From positions 1,426,001 to 1,490,000 of the forward strand of contig QUOL01000004.1 of the NCBI GenBank assembly GCA_009761415.1: DNA of 64,000 bases, written 5' to 3'. Shown one piece after another: positions 30,500 through 42,642 of this stretch; the first letter of the stretch is position 1, and each line of letters opens with the position of its first letter. The notes beneath the pieces are model-generated. The model made no database searches. It had not been told where the DNA came from and worked only from the letters and a program-made list of their open reading frames with translations. Source of the stretch: Sarcomyxa edulis (taxonomy: Eukaryota > Basidiomycota > Agaricomycetes > Agaricales > Mycenaceae). A program made the translations under genes and the position numbers.

Positions 30500-32001
30500 C
30501 TAAGACCATTCCCAGTCTTCTTCAGTGAGCGGGATATCATCTGGGTAAGGGGTTGAGAAGGTTTCTGAAGAAGAGGGAACTCCGTTGTAGAGAAAACGAC
30601 CAGCGTCGGCAACGTCGTCGTCGTCTTGAGCAACAGGATGGTTGTCTGTGACGTTCATGGCTGACTCAGAACTCGAGGATCCGGCCCCCTGGTCGTGATC
30701 ATCATGCTGTACTCGAAGTTGTTCGCGAACAGAGGCGTCAATCAACGCATCCGACGTACAAAGGTTAGATGTCTATATGTATGCATGTAAGCTGTCTATA
30801 ACGGGCGGAGGATTAAATCTACATACAGATAAAGGCGCACTATCGTGTTCTTCGTGAGTCCACGATCGCAGATCGTTCGAACCAGAGCCTTGGTCTTGAG
30901 GTGGATCTTTGGATTGGTGTTGAGCACTAGCTGCAGGATCTTGGTTGATCCTGACGAACTTCATTGTCCCTTTGACCATGGATTCTAGTAAAAGTTTATT
31001 CTGGCTAGCACTCAGCGTCGAAGGGTTTTGCGGAGGGATCGTATGAGGCCATCCAATCAGCTTGACGCCATATATACCTAATCGATCGTGATTTGTCCAT
31101 TTCATTTCTGCATTACGGATGCCACTGGCGATTCTTTTCGAGGAGCAGAACGAGTCAGTCTCATAACAGCCGACACTTGAAGTGTGGAGATACCTTAGAG
31201 CGTTTCGTACATGAGCGTACAATTCAGATTTCACAGCAGAACTGGTGGGACCGCGTTTCAAGACAGTCCCAGCCGCAGCCGCATTCCGAGCAGGGAAATC
31301 GCCAGACACTTCATTGAGTGGAGGCTCGGCGCTACTACTGATGCGGTTTGCGGTAGGAATTTTCGTGTCTTTGATGCAATGGACTTTGAAAGATCTGGCA
31401 CCTGCTTCGCCACCATTCCTATGTGTCGAGGCAAGTCAGTGTCCTTATCTTAAAGGTGCATTGACAAAGGAGCGAGTCACCTGAGACCCCTCCAAAATTC
31501 TCTTCCGGTCACAGTTCCTCCGAGGAACGCGTCGTCCGTGTCACTGGTACTTGGGTCGACGGCTAGCAGGAAAGATTGGATCCCTGAAATCGAGCCTAAC
31601 GATTCGAGGAGGCGGGATGACTCGCACAGAACCGAGCGAGCTGTCATGATGTTATAGACTCAATGAGCTTGATAGTCATCACAGAAAACGACCAACCGTA
31701 AACTTTTCTTTCTTTGAAAGGCGTGCTACCTTGAGTGGCAGCCGTAGGGATGGAACGTGGCTGGAACAAATGACGACAGTGCCATTCAGCGACGTGTCGT
31801 CTAGTCTGTAGAAAGCATAGGCATTAGTAGCGTAGGCAGGTTAGCCAGCGATGAAATTAGTACAACCTCTTCAAATGGCCTGGATTCGCGATCAGAAAAC
31901 GCCTTTATATCGAGTAAACATTTGTCCATGAAAGCCTCCAAACGCTCAAGGAATAGACCATCCGGAGATTCCTGGTCTTCGGGGTGGTTCAAATCAAGCA
32001 T
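30500..32001 (-). CDS. conserved fungal protein of unknown function
   Basis: A minus-strand gene of about six exons from ATG 32001 to TAG 30502-30500. The N-terminus (FLERLEAFMDKCLLDIKAF) looks helical. A middle block, FLLAVDPSTSDTDDAFLGG then GREFWRGLRNGG, and a later block, NAEMKWTNHDRLGIYGVKL then IGWP, look like the conserved parts. The C-terminus is Ser/Asp/Glu-rich and acidic, ending EEDWEWS. No signal peptide, membrane helix or known catalytic motif is visible. The style resembles uncharacterised agaricomycete proteins. It shares a 213-bp intergenic region with the divergent Acl4-like gene, perhaps a common promoter. Confidence 0.6.
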
Positions 32002-32214
32002 GCTGAAGATGCAGGCCCAGGACTTCAGCTTCAAATTAAGGATAAGTATTCGAGAATCGAGACGGGAGTATGGAAAGTTGGAACTTTGAAAGTTGGCGGC
32101 ATCGGCGCCGCGGCCGGGCGCCGGCTATTGTCCGTTATTTGATCGACTTCCCCATTCAGAAATGCGAAATTTCTGATCATCTCCTCCTCGTTCTGCCCAT
32201 TCAAGTATCATCCC

Positions 32215-33623
32215 ATGGGTCGAACAAGAACGAAATCAAAAAAGACGGTCCCGAAAATCACCGAATCTCCTACCCTTGATTCTGGATCACCTGCGACTAG
32301 CAGCAGCAGCAATCCACCCATCGCTGCTCTTCTTGAGAAAGCGCAATCCCTGATAATACAATGCGACTATGATCTCGCTCTTCTTTTCGTCCGACGGGTC
32401 CTTGAGAGGGAACCAACACATGCGGACGGCCGAGAAACACTTGGTGTCGTACAACTAGAAACCGGAGACCTGGATGGTGCGAAGCAGGTTCGCATCTATC
32501 GTTTCCCGTTCGTTGTTGACATGGATTCATCTTCTCTACTATACGTCTAGACTTTTCTATCACTTATACCCCCAAACCCCAATGCTGCCAACCCGCCACC
32601 TCCATCTGCGTACCTGTACCTTGCTCAATTGAGTGACGGGGAACCAAGACTGGCTTTGCAGCATTATCAGTCGGCGATTGACCTTCTTATGAGTCAACTG
32701 AAAGGCAAAGAACGCGCTGCTAACAGTGACAAGACCGAAGACGAAGACGAACTCAAAGCTAATATCGTTCGAGCACTCATCGGTATGGTCGAAATATGGA
32801 TGGATCCTTCATATGATCTATGGTAAGTTCATCCTACTCGTTAGCTTTGTGTGGGACTCAATTTTTGTTCTTCTATGGCTAGCTTCGAACCCAATGCAGA
32901 TGTAGAATGTGAGAAGCTTTTGAATGTGGCGTTGCAGACCGATCCAGGAAACTCCGAGGCACTCCAAGCTCTAGCTTCCGTTCGGATGTCCCAGGAAAGA
33001 CCAGATGATGCGAAAGAGTGCCTTGAGAAAGCGTGGGTCGCATGGAAAGATCTAGACATAGGTAGGTATCTTCATTGTCACGTTCTATCTCATACTGACA
33101 AGCCTTTCAGACGATCCCAAGCTTCCACCAATACCCACCCGACTTTCATTGGTCAAGCTATTCCTAGAATTATCTTTATTCACACCAGCACTTCTGGTTC
33201 TACATGGAGTGATGTCTACCGACGATCAGGAAGTGGAAGCATGGTATCTAGAGGGGTGGTGTTTCTTCCTCATGTCAGAACACGCACAACAGCCAGAAAA
33301 CGGAGGAACTCTGGATGGTATGACATGGCAAGAGCTTGCTAAGGACTCTAGAGATTGTCTAGAAACGTGCGGGACTGTGAGTGTTCTGATCTTCGAGTGT
33401 ACCACCCCTTTTCTGAGTAGCGTTCTGTTAGCTTCACGTCAACGAGGATCATCCCGATAAAGAGCTACTAGCTCATGTCAAGGAACTCGTCGAAAAACTA
33501 GAACAACTTGGAATCCAAGCTTCGCCCGTCGAAGAAGCAGAAGACGGTGAAGGCTGGGAAGACTTGGATGAAAGTGGTGAGGACGAGGACGAGGACGAGG
33601 ATGGAGATGTCGAGATGTCGTAG
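32215..33623 (+). CDS. ACL4: TPR protein, putative ribosomal protein L4 assembly chaperone Acl4
   Basis: Exons 32215-32487, 32551-32822, 32883-33061, 33111-33376 and 33432-33623 total 1182 nt, 393 residues. After a basic N-terminus (MGRTRTKSKKT) come tetratricopeptide-like helical pairs: ALLFVRRVLEREPTHADGRE, LGVVQLETGDLDGAK, LALQHYQSAIDLL, LLNVALQTDPGNSEALQALA and DDAKECLEKAWVAW. The C-terminus is acidic (GEGWEDLDE followed by an Asp/Glu run). In yeast Acl4 is a TPR chaperone with acidic ends that holds Rpl4 until incorporation into pre-60S particles. The assignment rests on repeat number, length and acidic tail, so another TPR protein is possible. All four introns are canonical. Confidence 0.68.
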
Positions 33624-33864
33624 AGTAGCCTCTGATGTTTTACCTGGATATCAAAAGTATTTTATAATGTGATCTAGCTGTTGAAATTCGGTGGCTCGTT
33701 CATCGGTCGCGTACTAAAGTATAAGGCACTGGCACCGTTCGGATGTGCTTCGCGCTTCGTTCCCAAGGTTAGCATCTGCTATTACTTAGTCGACTTTCCT
33801 TCTCGACTAGTACTGCGACTTGGTTGTATATTTTGACTGAAGACGCAGAGTCCCAGATAGCTGG

Positions 33865-35617
33865 ATGGCCAAGTTGCGTCGTGAACGCGACCCTCAGGAT
33901 CTTCTCGCGAATAATACCCACTGGCAGAAACACCTTAGGGTCGTTGGCTCTGGCACTCTATTCCTTACTCACACACTTTCTCTTCCTAACCACCCGTCTC
34001 CTTCATCTGCTATCCGGGCCCATTCCGTAACAAAAACTCGCGGAGGCTCAGCCAGCACTCTTCTATCTCTCTTGGCCCAATTTCCTAGTGTGGAGGCGGT
34101 CTTGATCGCTCCTCTAGGTGGAAATGATGAAGGTAAGATGATAATCAGAGATTTGCATGATGAAGGTGTCATCACGCAGTTCTGCAAGACTTGGAAAGGA
34201 TGCGGGGTCCCGAGTGCATGGGTATTGCATTCAAGTCAGTTACACCTATGTCCTCGTCCATCTCGTTCGCTGACACCAACAGCCCATTGGTATTCTAGCC
34301 GATAATGATACACGGACTGTTATTAATCACAATCCTCTACCTGATATAACCCATGAAGAATTCGTGTCCATCTTAGGACCTCTTCTCGCCCCAGAGAATT
34401 ATATGTACGCCCCGTCGACGGATTCTCCTACCATCCAGGGAAGCTCCTCTTCATCTTCGTCTTCATCGACTCCTCGCGCTTCCACGTCCAACTCAACAGG
34501 CCAGCCCCAGCCTCATATACTATTCAACCCGAACAGTCCAGCCCCGTTCGACTGGCTTCATTTCGAAGGTAGATCCGTCAAGACCACGCTCAGCAATATA
34601 ACCGGACTAGACGGACTAGCCAGAGAACGCAAATGGAGGAGCCACTGCGTATTCAGCGTCGACGTCGGACGCAAAGGAAGACAGGGTGTCGAAGCGGTGT
34701 GTGCGATCATTCTCTCCCAGAATTTACTGTCTTCCGAAAGCTGCCTCGGCTAACAGAACTGATTCACTGATATTTATTATATTTTGGCATCCAGTTGTTC
34801 CCTCATGTCGACGTTCTGTTCCTCAATAAATATTACGCGCAGACGCACTCGCCGCATTATAAAAGCCCGCGCGCGTTTCTTCTCTCATTCGCAGCCCTTG
34901 TACCGCCGCATGCATTGTTGGTAGTTCATTGGGGGTCAGAGGGTGCGGCTTTGCTGTCTTTGCCTACCAAAGAGTATTTCCAAAGCTCGGGATGGGTCGA
35001 GGAGAAAACTCCTGGTACTAGGCGGAGAGCAGATCACTACGGCCAGGATGAACCAGGGATGGAAGAAGCTGTATCGGTGAGAAGTGCAAGCGACTATTGG
35101 GCTGGTGAATGGGATCGGACGCCTTCATCTAGCGCGTTCACGGGGGGTGGGAGTCAAGCGGATACGAGTGGTGTATCCTCGGCCTCAGGGACCGGAAGGT
35201 CTAAGCACACGCACGAGGATGATAACGACGATAACGACTCACAAGGGACGGAGGTACCCGGTGGAGAAGAAGAGGATGAGGAGGTGATGGACGAAGTTGG
35301 CGCGCAAGATGCGTTTGTGGCTGGGATGATTTATTCGTTGAGTCGGAAGGTCCTGCCTGGTGCCCCTTACACGCCTTCATGGAATGGAGCCAATACGGGG
35401 CCCGATGCGCCCGGGCGGTTAGAACTTGACCGAGGCAGGTGGAAGTTGGATGAATGTTTGAGGTAAAGTCTCGCGACTCCTAGTCATTATTATCAGATTC
35501 AACTCAATTGCTCTTCCTAGATTTGCAACGGAACTAGCTGGCAGGAAAGCAAGGAGACGAAGTTGGAAAGGTCTCGCTGACGAAATGGCAAGAGCAGGTT
35601 GGTTTGACAACAGTTGA
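33865..35617 (+). CDS. PfkB-family carbohydrate kinase (ketohexokinase/ribokinase-like)
   Basis: Exons 33865-34234, 34299-34696, 34795-35462 and 35521-35617 total 1533 nt, 510 residues. The N-terminal substrate region reads GSGTLFLTHTLSLP, with HSVTKTRGGSASTLLSLLAQ and LIAPLGGNDEGKMI matching the first PfkB signature. The C-terminal ATP/anion-hole motif reads DEVGAQDAFVAGMIYSL, where textbook members have GAGD; the catalytic Asp is retained. Two insertions are low-complexity: a Ser-rich run near residues 175-190 and a long Asp/Glu/Ser-rich acidic insert in front of the anion hole. The sugar substrate cannot be read from sequence. Located in the cytosol by lack of targeting signals. The start is the first ATG in frame, shortly before the beta-strand of the fold. 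Confidence 0.82.
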
Positions 35618-35769
35618 GCGGAGCATACCCTGGTATCCGTTATCGTTATAATGATATGCTATCACGGCCGGAATGTATATAATACTAATTCATGGATCTT
35701 CAATGCTATTCATCCATCAGTTGCAGACTCGGAGACAATGAAAGAATCGAAATACCTCCTACTAGGTCA

Positions 35770-36899
35770 TCATTCCGTATTCTCCCGTAAAGACGCCCAT
35801 GGGGGCATGCCGAAGTAGTACTCGGGCATTTTGTCCCATAGCTCTTGATAATACGTACGTATGGTTTTGTTCCATTGCTGCTCGCAAGCAGGACAGAGAC
35901 AATTTTTTGGAAGCGGCATATTCCAAGTGCCCGTGAATAGGTCGCACTTCGAAAGGAAGTCTGGATCTGTTGGCCAACAATTTTTGTAGGCTATGCTGGG
36001 GTCACATGCGGGACGTCTACATGACGGATGCGGAGGCTTGCAAAGCTTTTTTCGGATCGTGACGGTAGCCTTGTCGTCGAGTAATTTGTCTCGAGCCAAA
36101 AGGCAAGTGCGGATGTCCTTGTGTAAGTGGAGGTGAGCGGCGTTGACAATATACGTGAGAAGACAGAGTCGGATAGCTTACTTCGTTCGAAAGCTTCAAG
36201 AGTCTCCCGCTTTCGTCTTCTATCCCCAATGCTATCTCCGTGGTGGACCTTTCACAGCAGTAATAAAGCGCAGTGGGGAGGATACTGGTTACGAAGTTTT
36301 CACGAGCCATGAGGACAGCACGAAACCCATGCGTGGTGGGGGTTTCGATGAACAGGTCGTCATGAGCATCGAATTTGACAAAGTTAGATGCGTAGACCAT
36401 CTCGAGATGTTTGATTACATCGCAGCGCAGATGAGATACTTGATATTTCGTTCCTAGGCGAAGGAGTGCCTCCAACGTATCATAATGAGTGGGTGTGCCG
36501 ACAGTGAAATAGCTGACAAGAACTAGGTCACTTTCCGAGCAATGAACCAGAATCAAAACATACAACGCACCTCCGGTTATAGAGCGCTTTCAGGAAATGT
36601 CGTACATCGGACTCTGCGTCGGGAAGATGCACGGTAGCTGGACCAGCGCTCGAATCATTGTGATGTCCATTGAGCGTGAACATGTCTTTGAAAATCGGAG
36701 AGTTCATATAAAGGACGCTTCGATGAACACAAAAAGCAGTATTTCCTGAGACGACGACGATGCTCCCATCGTCAAACCACAGATCCTTGTCTTTCTGGGG
36801 ATTCGACTCGGGGTCTCCGTGTGGGCTGCCCGCATCACTGAGATCAGTCAGGGATTCTTTCTCTGGAGACATATTCTTGACGGGGATTTCTGATTCCAT
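35770..36899 (-). CDS. BTB/POZ domain protein
   Basis: Three exons or so, ATG 36899 to TGA 35772-35770. The BTB core follows an acidic N-terminal 45 residues: DLWFDDGSIVVVSGNTAFCV then HRSVLYMNSPIFKDMF, followed by VHLPDAESDVRHFLKALYNR and, across an intron, PTHYDTLEALLRLGTKYQV. The remainder has the typical agaricomycete layout: a FVTSILPTALYYCC segment and a Cys-rich C-terminal region with CLCPACEQQWNK. Such proteins are strongly expanded in mushrooms; a role as a protein-interaction adaptor is inferred and no partner domain is present. A decayed relative lies 0.3-1.2 kb to the right. Confidence 0.78.
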
Positions 36900-37249
36900 G
36901 GAGTCCAATGGTATAGTGCAAAGCGGTCACGGTACTGCTCGAAATTGAGTTCAGCGTTGAACGTTCAGGTTCCAGGGCCGCTTGACAGCAGTTCGACTCG
37001 GTGCATGGCAGCCTGAGGAGGTTGATCCCGGGATAAATCCGAGTCGTCCGAGTCTGAAACGCGACGTGACCACTGGCGTATGGTCGTTACATGTCACGCA
37101 GATAAGTCCAGTACATACCCTCAGTATTCTCCTGAATGAGGATGGGCGAGCTTTTGGGCGAGACATTCCGAGGCGTTAAGTGTCTACATAGCATCGGCAT
37201 GCTAACCAAACAATATCTGAAGTATCACTGATTGAAAAATCCGAGCTTG

Positions 37250-38151
37250 TTCCTTTCCACAAAGAATCCCATTTGGCTATTAGGCCATGGAAAGCCGGCA
37301 AGTCGTTCCAAAGCTCCTGAACTTCGACAACTTCAGCCCATTGTTGATTACAAGAGGGGCGCAAATGCACCTTGAGACATATCAAATAAAAAGTCTGCCT
37401 GAACAGATTGCACCTGATGATATTGTTCGTCTAGAACCAGTCTTCGAAGTTCGAACGCATCGGGGCCGCCGCATTGGCGGGAAGAGAATTTTCAGACCAG
37501 GACTGTTCTTGAACGTGAGCGAGATCTTCATTTGGAGTAAGTCTTCATGACCACGAATGCATCTACGTAGATCCTACCACCGTCGCGCGTAAGTTTCGAA
37601 AAGGATGGAATATGCGCCTACCATCTAATCAACAATCCCGTGGATAATTTTCTCTATCGAAAACTCACAGTAGTCATAGAGAGCGGTAGGAAGCATAATG
37701 TCGATATTGTGTCCCCGAGCCATCTGAACAGTATATATGCTATGACCCTTCGCGGGGTTCAAGAGAGAAAGTCGATCTTTGCCAATGTGTTATTCGTGTG
37801 TACACGTATAACCCTTCGTAGACGAGCGATGACGTCCTTTCGTAGGATCTGTTGTTTTTTCAATTTCAACAAGGCGGAGATGACATTGTAATGTGTCGGT
37901 TTGCCAGGATAGAGATGACTAAAAATCAATACGAGGTCAGCGTACATGCTTATTCGAGTTTATGGTAATACTTGGGTGCGGTCGTAGAGAGCAGATAAAA
38001 AGTGATGGAGATCACACTGCAGGGCACCCGTCTGGCTAGTCAGGGCTAGTCTATCCCGTATGCAGCATCTGACTCGTTCGTCCTGGAGCGCTTTTTTGAG
38101 GGGGCTTGTTCTGATTTGGATTGCATTGCAGTCTTGCCTTTCAATATACAC
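37250..38151 (-). pseudogene. degenerate BTB/POZ gene fragment
   Basis: Minus-strand pieces resemble successive parts of BTB proteins like the neighbour: LQCDLHHFLSALYDR near 38000, KPTHYNVISALLKLKKQQI near 37880, a frame-shifted HNIDIMLPTALYDYC near 37700, and CNQQWAEVVEVQELWNDLP near 37330. The piece near 37770 ends in a stop, and the next homologous segment lies in another frame. The N-terminal half of the BTB domain is missing. A retained intron (about 37975-37920) shows it was once a spliced gene. Confidence 0.6.
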
Positions 38152-38580
38152 CTATGATCATCAGATTATGATAATGAAGATGCAAGTGTCAAGGGTGTGC
38201 GTCTTGGATTTTTGGCGATGTCGATGAAGCTCGAAGCAGCTTGAAGTTGAAACGCTGATGCAGCAATGATGGCCGCAGTGATATCCTTCTCTGCGGAGTT
38301 TGAAGGTCCGGCCAATCTCCGACAAGCCGTGGCTTGCCGTCACGGTATATAAGGTCGCAGTGACCTTCATTGGACCTTCAAATGATTCTCTGTGGCACCT
38401 TTCCCTTTTTTGAGGACGATGTAGGAAACTCAGACGTAATCTTTGTTGATACGATCATATCTCAGAAGATGTCGGAATTGCGTGTGACATCGATCTTCAA
38501 AAGTTTCGTGTTAACCCATCACCAATTCTGCTTGTCAGCGCCCAAGACCTCAAGATCCTCGTTTCACCACTGTTCTGAGG

Positions 38581-40116
38581 ATGGCATGTTTCACGAATAC
38601 TCAATATATATATCCATACTTACAGATAGTATCGCTCCAGCTTCGACTCGTATTCACCAGGACCATCTGTCGAAATTTCAACGGCTGGTTCAAGCCTATC
38701 GTTGGGTTCTCTGGGCGTCGGAGCCTTGCAACTGAGTCTCGAAGTGCTCAAAAGCCTCCCGTCAACTTGAACGCTGACCCAGCGAATAAACCTAAACCTA
38801 AGGCGACGACACCTCTCCGTCGTTCCGCTTCAGCGTCGCTTCCGATTCGTTCCAACCCAAAGCCGACACGGGGGTCTATCCACCCCATCATCACGGTCGC
38901 AACAGCTGAGCGCTATATTCTGCCACGTTTGCGCGTAGGTGGTCATTTGCCCGCCAATTCACAGGCCTTGAATGACTCGTGGTGGGTACCTCAATGGCCT
39001 CCCCGAGGACAAGGAACAGGTGATCGGGGCGAGGTTTTTGTTTTTGCGAACGGGAGCTTTGTCTGTTGGGGTCTAGATGAAAGCGAGGCTCGTAGGTTTG
39101 CCAGTGAGGTCATTGGAAATACGCCTGGCATTGAGATGGGCTCGCTGAAAGAGGCAGAGACCGAGGAATTGGAATTCGTCACAGATCCTAGCGAGTTGGG
39201 TGGTGCGTGCTATTTGTCGGTGCAAACGTTGATTTCTTCCTTTGTCGTGAAATAGGTCCACACGTCTTCAGGGAGATCTAATCATCCTCGGACAATGTCC
39301 TCCATCTCATACCCACACTATCCCGGAAATTGCTAGTCCTTTAGAGGGTCTGCTCCCCCGAGAGTCTCTGTTGGCACGATACGCGTTCTCTCAGGCTCTT
39401 TCTCGTTCTACTGCTTTGTCCGCGTTGGAAGTCTCACTTGACGACTATCTGGTATCTATGGCCAATCTACCTCACTCATTATCCAAGACGGGGAAGCCAG
39501 GTCTTGGCCGAACGGCTCTAATAAAAAAACTCGGAGAACTCATGAAGTTCAGGCAAGGTCTGAATTTGAATCGCGAGAACTTCTCGGATACACCAGACTT
39601 CTATTGGGCAGAGCCTGAATTGGAGAGTGGGTAGCTTTGCGATGACACCTTCGATCTCAATATCCTCATATATCTGATCAGGCTACTTCAATTCATTGAG
39701 CGATGCCCTTGAAGTCAGAGCCAGGACCACGTCCTTGAACGACAAAATCACATATGCTGCAGAGGTATGTCGATGCGCTTGTTTTCTAAGGATCACAGTT
39801 CGCTCAACGATATGTACGGCGTTAGGCACAATCTGTTCTTCGTCAACTCCTTACGGAGGTAATACTCCCACTACATTGGACTAGAACCATATTCACCAAT
39901 GATTTAGTCGTCCGCGCATTCAATGGAGCTGGTCATTATTGCTCTCATCGCTGTTGAGGTTGTTATCGTGAGTAGAACCAGCACCAAATGACTTCTATAC
40001 ATTTGACCTGCTCTCCTACCCAGGCTCTCATCCGTGATGGTCCCGAGTTATGGCATCTTTTCACTGGCACGGACGCTACACCTGCTGAGACACACGAGAA
40101 ACTGGTCCACACATGA
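38581..40116 (+). CDS. DUF155 (RMD1/Mrx10-type) mitochondrial protein
   Basis: Exons 38581-39194, 39255-39628, 39682-39764, 39826-39858, 39908-39967 and 40024-40116 total 1257 nt, 418 residues. A basic N-terminus (RLVFTRTICRNFNGWFK ... GRRSLATES) looks like a mitochondrial presequence. DUF155 landmarks follow: GEVFVFANGSFVCWGLDESE, TRLQGDLIILG, ARYAFSQALSRSTALSALE, LNLNRENFSDTPDFYWAEPE, LRQLLTE, and a C-terminal hydrophobic helix MELVIIALIAVEVVIALI. Yeast relatives sit in the mitochondrial inner membrane; human RMND1 supports mitochondrial translation. The start is uncertain: an acceptor-like site near 38627 could mean an upstream first exon. Confidence 0.82.
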
Positions 40117-40469
40117 ACCCCGTATTTCACTGACGTTCATTTTAGTACCAATACTGTCTCGACACTTACAATTCACCACCACTCATCTGAATAAAACCCT
40201 GGATCTATCTATTGAGTACATATCCTGATCTACAGCGAAAGCCTTGTTCTCTGATACGTGAACTTCCAAGTTTGAAAGATGACAATCCGCATGTGTATTG
40301 AGTAGAAAGAGAGTATCGCATACATCGCATAGGCATAGTAATGGACGGCATAGTTAAGATAGTTGGATACATTGACACCGAAACGGCCACAGACCTTGGA
40401 AGGCCGAGACAGATGAGCAAAGACGAACATGAGACCTGTCGAGATCAATCTTACCTGATTTTCCCGACG

Positions 40470-42615
40470 CTATCGTCTCGTGAAACTTGATATGAGGGCC
40501 CTGCCCAGAGATCCCACCAGACTGCCACTGTTCGACCTATTGAGTCCGATTTCTGACTCCTTCACAGGTGAGAGGGTCGTTGGTATTATGCTACTCCCAC
40601 TATCAGCCCCCTTTCCAAGACGATGTCAGTATCGTGTAGAATAAATACACAACTTCCGACAACTTACCAGAGGGGAAAATGAGAAAGTTGGTTCGACGTT
40701 GGTCGGGAATAAGTTGATCTTCCGCTTCTTTTTCTTAGGAGCCTCATTCCCTTCGACCGCACTGTCTTCGTCTTCGTCTATTCGAGAGGATTTAGTGACT
40801 TTTGGGGGAACTTTCCCTCCTCTGGTGCCAGAAACTGTCCTCTGTCGTTTCGGCCTCTCGGCTACAGCCTTGGCTTTCCCTTTGGCTTTGGCAGGCGGAG
40901 CATCGTCAACATCCGCATCGCTATCGATTTTGGACGCTGCCTTCCGCTTGCCTTTCTCTTTCGCTGGGGGAGTAGGTTCCACTTCGGAGTCAGGCTCCAG
41001 AAGCTCCACGTCGCTGTCTGCTTCGACCGCTTTTGACTTTCCCTTGCGTTTGGTTTGAGTCGGTTGTTGTACGTCGTCCTCTTGAACTTCGCCGGCTCGA
41101 TGTCTCGCCGTTCGCTTCTTGGATGGACCTGCCTGTACATCCTCGTTTCCGTCTTCGACTTCCTGGGCGGTAGCCTTCCCAGGCTTGACTTTAGGTCTCG
41201 GACGAGGTCGTCCTTGCGATTTCGAAGGCGGCTTGGCTGATGCCACGGGGGGTGCAACTTCCTCTATGACATCTTCATCTGAGGGCGGGTCTGGCTCGGA
41301 TCTCACCTGAGAAATATATGAGAGACAACATCAGAGCAGAAAACACGATGCGTACTTTTGTGGCAGTTGGTTTGATTGGGGTCGGAGGACAGGGTTTAGC
41401 TCTCTCTGTTTCCAGTTCTGTTCTCAGTTTCTCGATCTGCCTCTGAGCTTTTGCAAGATTCTTCTCGGCTTCCTCTGTCTCTGCATCTTTCTGTTCGGCA
41501 TGGTCCTAGAGCCGAGCGACATCTAAGAAACTTGTTTATCACGACCAAAGCAGCATTGCGACTTACCTCCCACTCCTTCAAAGACGCCTTCAATTTCTCC
41601 GTCCTCTTCTTCTCCTTTTCCAGAGCTTTCAACCGTTCTGTCGACTGTCCAGCTGCCTCATCAATCCGGATCTGCATATCCTTGACCTGCACTTCCAAAT
41701 CGATGCGCCGTTTCCTCAGTGCTTCCACTTCAGCGTCGCCTTTGTTTTCTAGATTCTGCCACTTGTCGAGCTGGCGTTTGATATCCACATTCTCGCGTCT
41801 GAGGTCATCGCTCGCGCGCTCGAGTTCCGCATTCTTCGTTTGTGCACCTTCGAGTTGAAGGGCCATTCGTTCGAGCTTGGAAGCTGTGGCTTCGCTTGTA
41901 ATCTGGATTTGAGAATGTTCGTCGCGTAGTTTGCCAAATTGTTTCTGTATATGGGTTCAGTATCGGGAGTAGCGAATTCATAGGAGCTTAGAACCCACAC
42001 CTGAATGAGATCTCGTTGTTTCTGAGCTGCAGTTAGTTCTTCGACCTGAGATTCAGCATCTGCCACCAATTCTGCACACTTCAACTTCAATTTGAGGACA
42101 ATATCTTGGTGCTGTTCAAGCAAATCAGCAACGTCTTCATCCCTTGTTGCCTTTAGATCTTCCAGTTCGTCCTCCAACTCTCCAATTCTGTACTCCAACT
42201 CTGTCTCCCGTTTCTGAAACATCGTGATTTTGACATCTCTCTGCAGTCTTGAGAACTTCTCCTTCCTAGTGACGTCCTGTTCTTTCAGTACGTTCAGCCT
42301 TTCTTTCTCCAACTCGACCAACGTTCGCAATTGTACGTTTCGATGACACGATTCCACAGTATCGCAGCCTTCCCGCCATTGGGTACGCTCGACTTGCCAT
42401 TGCTGTTGGATCTTTGTGACAGCGTCTTTGCCCCGATCTTCTTCGCGTTGAAGTGCCTCCTGTAATTTCTTGATGGTATGCTCGAGCGTTCGATTCTTTT
42501 GTACCAGTTCCTCTATATGAGTCTGCTGAGAGGCCGCTAAAGAGTCTTGGGGAGTTAGTTGTGTAGACCGCAGAGGTGTGGGCGCCTTGCGAACGACAGG
42601 AGGACTTCTGAGCAT
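40470..42615 (-). CDS. coiled-coil protein with charged nuclear-type C-terminus
   Basis: About five exons from ATG 42615 to TAG 40472-40470. Residues from about 30 to 370 are almost continuous heptad-rich coiled coil (SQQTHIEELVQKNRTLEHTI; VQVKDMQIRIDEAAGQS). The rest alternates basic and acidic patches (GRPRPRPKVKPGK, KRKGKSKAVEADSDVELLEP, KGKRKAASKI, KKKKRKINLFP), typical of nuclear proteins. The C-terminal exon is Ser-rich with GLNRSNSGSLVGSLGRAL. No known enzyme or DNA-binding domain is evident; a spindle, kinetochore or chromatin scaffold role is possible but unproven. Its start codon is only 27 bp from a possible ATG of the divergent gene to the right. Confidence 0.68.
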
Positions 42616-42642
42616 ATATGAACGCGATTTCGGTGGCTAGAA

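Noticed and set aside
38370..38735. 121-codon ORF with a TATA-like motif at about 38345
   Set aside because: It overlaps the DUF155 presequence in another frame and has no known motif; the motif might instead serve an upstream exon.
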